Program-made: the position numbers and the translations under genes
Origin: Dokdonella_A sp046347015
GTDB taxonomy: Bacteria > Pseudomonadota > Gammaproteobacteria > Xanthomonadales > Rhodanobacteraceae
DNA length: 64,000 nt
Direction of reading: 5' to 3'
Assembly: GCA_046347015.1 (NCBI GenBank)
Contig: JAXMHA010000007.1
Span: 55,436 to 119,435, forward strand
In this document: in pieces, positions 8,518 to 16,900 of the stretch
Layout of the letters: each line of letters opens with the position of its first letter
Position numbering within the stretch: position 1 is the stretch's first letter
Notes under the pieces: model-generated
Databases searched by the model: none
The model's input: only the letters and a program-made list of their open reading frames with translations
Told to the model about the DNA's origin: nothing

Positions 8518-9444
8518 TCAGTTCAAGCCAAGCGACCGCAGGAAAGCATCGATCCGGTCCGTCAACTGGCCCGGAGCGCCGGCTTCGATGTTGATTTCCG
8601 CGTGGCGCATCGCCACCGGCAGCACGTCGACGTGCCCGCCGAAGCCCTTCGCCTTGTCGGCGAACGCGGTCGCCTGATCGCACGAATTGGCACGCAGCGA
8701 CGAGCACACCAGCAGCATCGGCGGTGGTGCCGCCTTGAGCTGCAGGGTCGGCGAAGCCGCCTCCCACAATTGCCGGTTGCTGCCGAACACGTCGTCGTAG
8801 AAGCCGAGGTGCCGCTGGTCCATGATCTTGACGACGTTGTAGGCCGCGCTGTCGAGCGCGACGGTGCCGAGCCAGGGTTTGACGCCGGCCCGTTGATCGA
8901 TCTGCGGGACCGCCGACAGCAGGGTGACGAGGTGGGCCCCGGCGGAATGCCCCATCAGCACGAACCGGGACGGGTCGCCGCCCCAGCTCGCCGCGTGTTG
9001 CTGCGCGTAGGCGACCGCGGCGGCGACATCGTCGGCCTCGGCCAGTGGTGTCATCCGGTCATTCATCCGGTAGTTGGTCGAGATGAAGACGTAGCCCTTG
9101 GGCAGGTAGTGGTCGATCTTGTTCTGCACGACGCGATTCGACGTCTTGTCGCCAATGCGCCAGGCACCGCCGTGGACCATGAACAGGACCGGGGCGTTCT
9201 TCGCGTTGGCCGGGACATAGACGTCGAACTTCTGCTGCGGATCGGAGCCGTAAGCGACGTTGGCCTCGAGCCGGGCGCCGGCGGGCAGCGTGATCGGTGC
9301 GCGGTTGGCGCGGCCTTCTCCGTCATCGGACTGCCCGCGTGCGCCGCGGCCGCCGAACATGCCTCGAAACGGACCGGCAAAGACAGGCAACGCGATTCCC
9401 AGGATCAACATGGCGCAAAGGATCCTTGTGCAGAGTGACTTCAT
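8518..9444 (-). CDS. Secreted alpha/beta-hydrolase esterase (BD-FAE/HSL-like)
   Basis: A 308-residue protein with a signal peptide (LCAMLILGIALPVFAGP). Its alpha/beta-hydrolase domain has the oxyanion-hole motif HGGAW (91-95), the nucleophile elbow GHSAG (Ser167) and a late histidine in AMRHAEI. The layout matches the BD-FAE/hormone-sensitive-lipase-like esterases, which cut short acyl or aryl esters. The ATG at 9444 starts the signal peptide. It follows the propeller-like gene on the same strand after 128 bp, so it may be the last member of the secondary-lipid gene set or a separate unit. The substrate is not predictable. Confidence 0.75.
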   Translation of the reverse strand: MKSLCTRILCAMLILGIALPVFAGPFRGMFGGRGARGQSDDGEGRANRAPITLPAGARLEANVAYGSDPQQKFDVYVPANAKNAPVLFMVHGGAWRIGDKTSNRVVQNKIDHYLPKGYVFISTNYRMNDRMTPLAEADDVAAAVAYAQQHAASWGGDPSRFVLMGHSAGAHLVTLLSAVPQIDQRAGVKPWLGTVALDSAAYNVVKIMDQRHLGFYDDVFGSNRQLWEAASPTLQLKAAPPPMLLVCSSLRANSCDQATAFADKAKGFGGHVDVLPVAMRHAEINIEAGAPGQLTDRIDAFLRSLGLN

Positions 9445-9572
9445 CGTGATTTCGCCCTTGTTGGCGCACCGGGTCTGCTGCAGTACAGCATAACAGTGCG
9501 GCGATCATTCCAGACAACTTGGGCAAGAGGCAGCCACGGGTGTCGAAAGTTCCGTCCGAAACTGAACCAGCG

Positions 9573-11027
9573 TCAGTCGAGGTTCGGCGCGAAAAAGATC
9601 TCGCACCCACCGCGGGGGTTGTGGACATACCGGTTCCGTCCGTCGAGCGGCCAGATCTTAGGGCCCCAGGGGTTCGCGGTGCCGATGAACAGGCCGTAAG
9701 GTGTCGACGCGATGGTGCGCATTCCCATGTTGTAGGGATTGCCCATGCCGTTGGTCGTCACCGGCACCCAATTCTCGCCGTCAGGGCTGCGGTAGAGGTC
9801 GAATCCGGAACCGTACTTCAGGATGTTCTGGGGACCGACGCGCCCGATCACGTTCGACATCGTGCCGGGCCAGCTGCTGCGGTTGACGTAGCCGAGCGTG
9901 CTGCTCCATTCGAACGTGCCCATGTAGAGCCAGCCGTCGTGCTCGCACATGCGCCAGAAGTAGCCATTGAAGTAGTTGTCGAAGCCGGCGAGGCGACCCG
10001 ACAGCGGTTCCTTGCGGCCGTCCGGCGTGTCACGCGGAGCACCGACGATCAGGTCCCAGGACAGGTCTTCGTTCACGCGGATCAGTTCCGCCGCGGCCGG
10101 CCCGATGTTGTTGGCGTGGTCGACGCCGCCACCCTGGATGCCGGTACCGACGTAAAGCGCGTTCTTGAACACGTACAGGCTCAAGCCGGACTGGTTCAGG
10201 CTGCCGCGCCCGCAGCCATCGCGCAGCACCTGTGTCCACCGGTACGGCGGTTTCCCCTCGCAGTCGCTGCGCCACAATTGGAATCCGCCGTGGTTCAACG
10301 TGCTGACGTACAGGTGGTCCTTCCACGGGACGCATTCGACCAGGGAGACGTTGTTGGCGTCGCCGAACCCAAACTCGCAGACCGGTTGCCAGTTGCCGGT
10401 CTCGGGCGTGCTGCTCTCGTACAGGACGGAATGGGCGGAAATGTTGGTGTTGCCGCCGCGGGAACCCGCGGGAGTGGTGAACATGCGCCCCTTGAAGGAC
10501 TGCATGGTGCGGATGGTCGTCACCGGCAGCCCGATCAGGCCGGGCTGGCAAGTGACTTCGAAGTTGCGGCCGTCTTCGGTCGCCATGATGACCGGCCCCG
10601 GTCCGCGTGCCGGGCACCAGGTGCTGATGTAGAGCCGCTCGGGTCCGGACGGCGAGCTGCGGTGCACCGCGATCGCGCGGTAGCTGATGTCGCGCGGGAT
10701 CCTGCTGCCGTCGCTGCCGGTGATCCACGGTGCCTTGAACACGCGCTCCCAATCGTTCCGGGCCGGGTCAAAGGCCCAGATTTCGGCGCGCAGGTCGAGA
10801 TCGAACGGATCGAGCGGGCAATGGATCGGCCACACGTCGAAGGGGAGCTTGATGCGCAGGCGCATCAGCGCGAAGTTGCCGCGCATCGTCGTCACGTACA
10901 AGCGACCCTTGAACCAGGCCATCGAATGCGCGTAGGCGTTGAGGCCGTCGCCGAACCCTTCCTTGGCGATCAGCTTGAAGTCCGAGCGGCGCAGCCCGCG
11001 GCGCACGCCCAGCCGGTTCATCGTCAT
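9573..11027 (-). CDS. Propeller-like protein of unknown function
   Basis: A 484-residue protein without a signal peptide or membrane segment. It contains recurring beta-propeller-like segments: RLYVTTMRGN, SPSGPERLYISTWC, ATEDGRNFEV, HLYVSTLNHGGFQLWRS, NALYVGTGIQGGG, WLYMGTFEWSS and RSPDGENWVPV. Some resemble Asp-box (BNR) turns. The likely ATG is at 11027, four bases beyond the stop of the alpha/beta hydrolase, so it belongs to the same transcript as the synthase accessory genes. No catalytic motif is recognised. A role in binding or modifying the cluster product is only inferred from position. Confidence 0.6.
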   Translation of the reverse strand: MTMNRLGVRRGLRRSDFKLIAKEGFGDGLNAYAHSMAWFKGRLYVTTMRGNFALMRLRIKLPFDVWPIHCPLDPFDLDLRAEIWAFDPARNDWERVFKAPWITGSDGSRIPRDISYRAIAVHRSSPSGPERLYISTWCPARGPGPVIMATEDGRNFEVTCQPGLIGLPVTTIRTMQSFKGRMFTTPAGSRGGNTNISAHSVLYESSTPETGNWQPVCEFGFGDANNVSLVECVPWKDHLYVSTLNHGGFQLWRSDCEGKPPYRWTQVLRDGCGRGSLNQSGLSLYVFKNALYVGTGIQGGGVDHANNIGPAAAELIRVNEDLSWDLIVGAPRDTPDGRKEPLSGRLAGFDNYFNGYFWRMCEHDGWLYMGTFEWSSTLGYVNRSSWPGTMSNVIGRVGPQNILKYGSGFDLYRSPDGENWVPVTTNGMGNPYNMGMRTIASTPYGLFIGTANPWGPKIWPLDGRNRYVHNPRGGCEIFFAPNLD

Positions 11028-11031
11028 CGGG

Positions 11032-12084
11032 TCATGCTCCGCCCGCGGACATCGCGTGCGCGAGTCGATCGGAAGCTTCGTCGCGGGTGTCGAACGGGCC
11101 CAGGGGCCCGCCCTCGCGCACGGCGCAATACCACGCGCCGTCGATCGCGTAGACGCGGTTGCTGCGGAAGTAGCCGCGGGTGTCGTGGGGACGCAATGTG
11201 CGCTTCCTGCCATCGCCGAGGCGATCCCAGAACCCGTTGCATTCGGCGATGACCTCGTCGCTGCGTGACAGCGGGAAGAAGTGTCCCGCGTGGCGGATCA
11301 GGCGGAAATCCCCGTCCGGCCAGATTTCGCACAGCTTGTCGCCGGTGCGCCGCGCATGGGAGGCATCGCCGTAGATCGCCAGGACGGGGAAGCCCAGGGC
11401 CGCAAGGTCCGCGGTGGGCAGGGGAGTGGCCCCGAGGACGTCGCGTTCGACGCTGGTGGTTTCGATGAGCTCGAGCCACTGCGCGGCGGTGCGCCGGCTG
11501 AGCCGGGCCATCACCGGCCCGATGATGCGCATCAGGTCTTCGGGGATGCCTTCTCCTTCCAGCCGCAAGCGCGCGATCTGGCCGAGCAGGCGGTGCCCGA
11601 AATGCGGATCGTTGGTGTCGAGGTCGATGCCATGCCGTTCGAGCACCGGCCGGATGACCTGGCCGTGAAGCCAGATCCACGGTGTTGCCTCGTTGCGCAA
11701 CCCCGGGATGTGGCTGTCGGCAAGCACCAGGCTTTGCACGGCGTCGGGGTTGCGGCAGGCGTGGTGCAGCGTGACGACACCGCCGAAGCTGTGGGCCACG
11801 AAGTGGGCACGCTCGATCCCGAGGGTCGCGAGGAGTTCGCCAACGTCCCGCGCGACGTTGGCCGGCGCATAACCCTCGGGTGGCATGTCCGAACCGCCGT
11901 GGCCACGGAGGTCGACCAGCGTCACGCGGAAGCGCTTGGCGAACTCGTGCGCGTACCGGAAGTACCAGAACGCGAGGTTCGCGGCGAGGCCGTGCACCAT
12001 GACCAGGTGCTCGCGATCGTCCGCACGGCCGTCATTGACCTGGACGTAGTGCAGCCGGACTCCGTTGGCGACAGCTTTCGGCAC
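11032..12084 (-). CDS. Alpha/beta hydrolase, candidate thioesterase of the lipid cluster
   Basis: A 350-residue soluble alpha/beta hydrolase: HGLAANLAFWYF oxyanion loop, DLRGHGGSD, nucleophile elbow AHSFGG (Ser99), acid in IYGDASH and catalytic His in HAGHFFP. A GTG at 12084, five bases after the phosphodiesterase stop and with GGAG upstream, is the preferred start; a TTG at 12105 is also in frame. The C-terminal 60 residues extend beyond the hydrolase core. None of the three synthase proteins shows a thioesterase domain, so this enzyme could release or hydrolyse the product, but that is inference from operon context. Confidence 0.7.
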   Translation of the reverse strand: MPKAVANGVRLHYVQVNDGRADDREHLVMVHGLAANLAFWYFRYAHEFAKRFRVTLVDLRGHGGSDMPPEGYAPANVARDVGELLATLGIERAHFVAHSFGGVVTLHHACRNPDAVQSLVLADSHIPGLRNEATPWIWLHGQVIRPVLERHGIDLDTNDPHFGHRLLGQIARLRLEGEGIPEDLMRIIGPVMARLSRRTAAQWLELIETTSVERDVLGATPLPTADLAALGFPVLAIYGDASHARRTGDKLCEIWPDGDFRLIRHAGHFFPLSRSDEVIAECNGFWDRLGDGRKRTLRPHDTRGYFRSNRVYAIDGAWYCAVREGGPLGPFDTRDEASDRLAHAMSAGGA

Positions 12085-12088
12085 CCCG

Positions 12089-13687
12089 TCACTCCATGTA
12101 GCCAAGCATCTGGAGTTGTTCCATCAATTGCTTCTTTTCCTCGTCGTCCATGGCTTCGCCGCGGTCGTCCTTGCCGCCACCGCGCGTCGCATCGCCGACC
12201 TTGAGCGGATGCTTCGCCTGGTAGTCGGCGGTGAACATCCCGGTCGGCACCTTGCCTTCGAGGTCGGAGGGCACCGGCAGGCCGAGGCTGTACAGCAGCG
12301 TCGACGTGACGTCGGTGATGTGGCGGCGGCCGAGCACCTTGCCGGCCTCGATGCCGGGGCCGTACGCCAGGAACACGCCGTCGGGATGATGCGTGCCGAT
12401 GACGTAGTCGCGAGGCTGCACCACCGGCTGGAGGTTGCGTACCGAAACGAAGCCGAAGTCCCTGAGCACGAGCTGCAGGTCCGGTGCGTCACCCATGGCC
12501 GAGCCTGGAAACACGTCCTCGCGGGTGTGGATCTCGGCAATGATCCGTTCGCCGGTCGCGGGATCCTTGAAGTCCTCGAGGTCGCGGATCAATTTTGCCC
12601 GCACTTTGTCGTAATCCCTGGGGTCGATGCCGGTTTCACCGGGTCTGCGGGCCACCCGGATCGTGATCCCATTGGACGAAGGCGTGCGGCAGTACGCCGT
12701 GGTCCGGCTCCAGTCCAGGAACGCGAAATTGGTGCTGTCGCGCCGCTTGCCGGCTTCGCCTTCGGGAAGTTCCTTGAAGTGCACGTAGCCCTTTTCGGCC
12801 AGGTACGCGTTGATCCGCACGACTTCGGTCGAACCCGTGAATCCGTGGTCGGACGCGAAGAACACCTGGACTTCCGGTCCCGCGGCTTTCACGAGCTGTT
12901 CGATGAAGCCATCGAGCTGGTGGAAGTAGCTCAGCGAAAGCTCGCGCATCCGCTGGTGGAAACCCGAAGGCTCGTCGTGCTGGAGCCTCGGATCGACGTA
13001 CTGCCACGCCTGGTGCTGCAATTTGTCGACGCCGTCGAACAGCACCGCCATCAGGTCGGGCTGGTCTTCGCGCATCAGGTGTTCCGCGATCTTGAACCAC
13101 TGCTTCTCACGCGGCAGGTGGTAACGCACCCAGTTTTCACGATCCTCGTCGCTCAGCTCATCGACTGCTTGCTTCTCCCGATCGAAATCCCAGGCGAGTT
13201 CCTGCGGGTCGAATTCCGGGATTGCCTTGACGCGCTCGTAGATGTTTTCCGGATACGAGTTGCGACGCAGATGCCGCCATGGGATGAAGCCCGGCACGAT
13301 GACGCCGTTGAGTTCGGATGGCGGCGGCGCGGTGAACGGGAAGTTCAGCGCGCATACGCGCTTGCCTTGCCGGCTGGCGATCGACCAGATCGTCTCGACG
13401 CGGCAATCGCGCGAGTCGTACAGCGTGAAGAAGACTTCGTCGCCCTGCTCTTCGGCGCGGATGAAGTCGTAGACCCCATGCGAGCCCGGTCCGCGGCCGG
13501 TCATCAATGAAACCCACGCCGGCGGCGTCAGCGGGTTGGGCGTGGAGCGCAACTTGGCGCGGCTGCCTTCCGCATAGATGCGCGCCAGGAACGGCATTAC
13601 CGGTTTGCTGCCGTTGGCCTTGGTGAGATCGTCGAGGACGGTGAACGTCGCACCGTCCATGCCGATGAAAAGGGTACGTACGCTCAT
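12089..13687 (-). CDS. Type I phosphodiesterase / alkaline-phosphatase-superfamily enzyme
   Basis: A 532-residue protein of the type I phosphodiesterase/nucleotide pyrophosphatase group. The metal and nucleophile pattern is visible: GMDGAT (Asp11), PLTPPAWVSLMTG with Thr54 as likely nucleophile, LFDGVDKLQHQ, SDHGF and GTHHPDGVF. It has no signal peptide. The ATG at 13687 overlaps the ACP stop (ATGA) and has AAGGAG nine bases upstream. The superfamily hydrolyses phosphodiester, phosphonate or sulfate ester bonds. In a locus with a sulfotransferase it could trim or transfer a phosphate or sulfate group, but the substrate is unknown. The C-terminal tail is highly charged and ends in a leucine-rich helix. 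Confidence 0.75.
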   Translation of the reverse strand: MSVRTLFIGMDGATFTVLDDLTKANGSKPVMPFLARIYAEGSRAKLRSTPNPLTPPAWVSLMTGRGPGSHGVYDFIRAEEQGDEVFFTLYDSRDCRVETIWSIASRQGKRVCALNFPFTAPPPSELNGVIVPGFIPWRHLRRNSYPENIYERVKAIPEFDPQELAWDFDREKQAVDELSDEDRENWVRYHLPREKQWFKIAEHLMREDQPDLMAVLFDGVDKLQHQAWQYVDPRLQHDEPSGFHQRMRELSLSYFHQLDGFIEQLVKAAGPEVQVFFASDHGFTGSTEVVRINAYLAEKGYVHFKELPEGEAGKRRDSTNFAFLDWSRTTAYCRTPSSNGITIRVARRPGETGIDPRDYDKVRAKLIRDLEDFKDPATGERIIAEIHTREDVFPGSAMGDAPDLQLVLRDFGFVSVRNLQPVVQPRDYVIGTHHPDGVFLAYGPGIEAGKVLGRRHITDVTSTLLYSLGLPVPSDLEGKVPTGMFTADYQAKHPLKVGDATRGGGKDDRGEAMDDEEKKQLMEQLQMLGYME

Positions 13688-13986
13688 GCCGATGCTCCTT
13701 GTGCGTCCAGGCGGGAGGCGATGAAGTCCGCGAACTGCCCGAGGGATACGTCGCCGATGTAGCTGCCGTCCTTCATCAGCAGGTCCTGGAATCCGAAGCG
13801 GGTTCCGTAGGATTGATCGAGTGCGACGCAGAACTGGATGATGTCGATGGAGGTGAATCCGAGATCCCCGGCAACCAGCGTTTCGGGCGCAAACTGCGTG
13901 CCGGGGTCGAGGCCCCAGTCCTGCGTGAGATCCGCGGCGACCGCGGCAACGGTGCCGAGCGGACTGTCTTTCCTCAAATTGTTCAT
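13684..13986 (-). CDS. Stand-alone acyl carrier protein
   Basis: A 100-residue acyl carrier protein. The phosphopantetheine site is in DLGFTSIDIIQF (Ser46), preceded by an acidic helix (LTQDWGLDPGTQFAPETLVAG). The ATG at 13986 overlaps the stop of the preceding synthase gene, and its own stop overlaps the phosphodiesterase start, both as ATGA junctions. It differs from the two embedded ACP domains (which read LGIDSIKR), so it probably has a separate job such as loading, hand-over to the sulfotransferase or release. The fused phosphopantetheinyl transferase just upstream is a plausible activator. Confidence 0.85.
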   Translation of the reverse strand: MNNLRKDSPLGTVAAVAADLTQDWGLDPGTQFAPETLVAGDLGFTSIDIIQFCVALDQSYGTRFGFQDLLMKDGSYIGDVSLGQFADFIASRLDAQGASA

Positions 13987-16900
13987 GCTTGCGCCTCGAG
14001 TTGCTGTACTGAAAGGATTCCGATCGCGACGATGGCCGCGCCGCGCCTGGAGAGGGTGACCATCACGCTGCCGGCCGCGTGCGCGACCTCGCAGCGGGCG
14101 AACCCCGGGTCGGCGGCCACGATCCGGAACGCGGCGGGATCGCCCAGCAGACCCGTGCCAAGGCACTTGGCCGCAGCTTCCTTCGCGCACCAGATGCGCA
14201 GCACGCGCTCGTGGTGGTCGGCGCCGGACAAGCCCGCGAGCAGCGATTCCTCACCGGCGGCGAACGAGTTCGCGACCAGATCCGGTTGCAGCGGTCGATC
14301 GAGCCGTTCGAGGTCGACGCCGACCGGCAGTTCGGGCGCCGCCAATGCGGCGATGCACGCGGTCGCATCGTGGGCCAGCGACACCCGTGGCGCGTCGACC
14401 AGCGATTCGGTCCACCAGCCATCGACGCAGGGCGCGCCGGCGTCGTCATGGCCGACCTCGATGTCGGCCGGATACAACAGTTGTCCGGTACGTTCGTAAA
14501 CCCAGTGGCGCACGGCCTCCTTGATGGCGGCACGACCAGTCAACCATTCACGGCGACGCGGCAACGCGACCTTGTCCAGGGCACGCCATTCCCCGCGCTC
14601 GCGCGCGCCGAGCAGGATGTGCGCCAGGACGCGCGCGCAGATTCCGCCCGACTGCAGGAACAGCCGCTCTTCGATCAGCGGTACCTCCCACAAGCCGACA
14701 CCGGGTTCCGGTGAATCGGCCGGCGAGCCCAGCATCCCGATCGCCGGATTCGTGCGCAATGCGTGGTAGGTGGGGGGAGTGCGGAAGAACAGGTTGCCCA
14801 GCGCGTGGACCCGCATCAACACCCGGCCGTCCCCGTCGGTGCAATCGAACTGCCAGAGACGCAACGCGTTGATGTCGTCGTTGGCCGGATCGGCCGGCAC
14901 CTGGCGGCCGCGGATCACGATGCCGTCGCGTTCGGCCGGGCACGGCTCGTACAACTCGATGCGTTCGATCGTGGACGGGAAGGAATGGAACTCGGGACCG
15001 ACGTACTGCAGCAGCCAGTACGGCACCACCTGGCTCAACGCGTCCACCAGCACCGGATTCAACACCAGGAACGGCGAATGGCCAGGCTCGAAGAATCCGG
15101 CCAGGCTGGCGTCACCGAGCGCGACGTCGAGGCCGTCCTCGCCCCACGCATCGATGTTGCGCAGGCTCTGGAACATCGGGCCGTGGAACATCGCGAAGCG
15201 GCCGGGCACGTACGTGGGCGGATCGGAATTCCACGCGCGGGGTTCACGCAGGGGTGCGACGGGGTCCAGCCTGAAATCGCGTGACAACGAGAATTCGCCG
15301 CTGACCGCGATGCCGCGTGGCGTGTGGACGGAGGCACGGAAGCGGCCTGCCTCGCGGTCGAGCACCTCGGCGCGCACTTCGATGTCCAGTGCGCCCTCGT
15401 CGAGTGTCACCCAGTCGAAAGCGCGCACGTTCTCGATCACGCTGAAATCGGTGCGTCCCGCCAGCAACGCACAGGCCTCCGCCATCAGCTCCATGCTGAC
15501 GCTGAACGGCATGCAGGCGAGTCCGCGGAGCGACTCCCCCGCGGCCGAGACGGGACCCGAGAGCACGTGGTCGCGGATGAACCGGTCGTTGTCCAGCGAC
15601 ACGCGGCATACGGCCACGACACGCCCGGTGTCGTGCTCGAGGATGGTGTCCAGCAGGGGCGTCGCGCTGTCGCTGGCGTGGGTGGAGCGCGGGATGGCAT
15701 CGATCCCGGCGGCTTCCTGCCAGCCGAGGTCGTCCACACCGCCGATGTCGTTGGCGCTGGTGTCGTCGAAATTGCCGAACGTGGCATGGGGGTTGCCTGC
15801 CAGCGGGATGTCACTCCCCATCGACGGCGCCACCAGTTCCCCGATCCGTTCGCGATCCGCGGCCGCGAGCCGGACCATCGGCATCGTGTTGTCGAGCAGC
15901 GGGGGACGCGGCTTCGGCTTGCGATCGTCGAGGTCGATCGGTGCGATGTCGCGCGCGGCGTGCAGCTTGTCCGGCGTCGTCCAGCGGCCGAGCGCGTACA
16001 GCCAGGCCAGCACGAACGACAATTGCTCGATTCCGCCGCGACCGCGGACATTGGTCGGCAGCGCGTGGAAGTCGCGCCCGGAGAGGATGTCGTTGACGAA
16101 CGACACCAGGTTGCCGGATGGACCGACCTCGACGAAGATCCTGACGCCGTCGTCGTGCATCTTCTTGACCGTCTCCCGGAAGCGAACCTTGCGTGCCCAC
16201 TGCAGGGCAGCCAGTTCACGCATTTTCTCGGGGGCTTTCGGGAAAAGATCGGCCGTGGCGCACGAATAGAGCGGCACGGACGGACGGCCGACCTTGATGT
16301 GCTTGTAGCAATCGAGGTACACGCCGGCGGCGGCCTCGAACGCGGGCGTGTGGTAGCCCCGGTCGAACGGCAGCCGTATGCAGATGCCGCCCAGTTTGGC
16401 GAGCCGTTGTTCGAGATCGTCGATCGCCGCGACGGATCCATACAGCACCTGCTGGTTGCTGCAGTTGTCCATCGCGACTTGTACCTCGCCGCCTTGCGAA
16501 GCGATTTCCGCCTCGATCAACTCCACCGGCAGCGCGCCGACGGTCAGCAGCGCGCCAGTGGGGATGCGATCCGATTCCAGCAGTTCGTCGTACGCAACGC
16601 AGTGCCGGACGATGGCGGCCGCGAGTTCGGCATCGCTGCTCGCATTGGCGCCGGAAGCCGCCAGCGCGGCCGACTCGCCCGAGCTGTGGCCCACCATCAC
16701 GTCCGGCGCGATGCCGAGGCTGCGCAACAGGTCGAACATCGCCATGCCGCCGATGAACGCCGCTTCGGAGCCGACGTCCAGCTCATGCAGGCGCCGGTCC
16801 CGTTCGACGCGACGCTCGGGCGTGACCTCGCAGGTGGGAAACACGATGTCGGTGCGCGTCTGTCCCTCGGGCAGGTCGTGCAGGCCGTGCCAGAAGTCCA

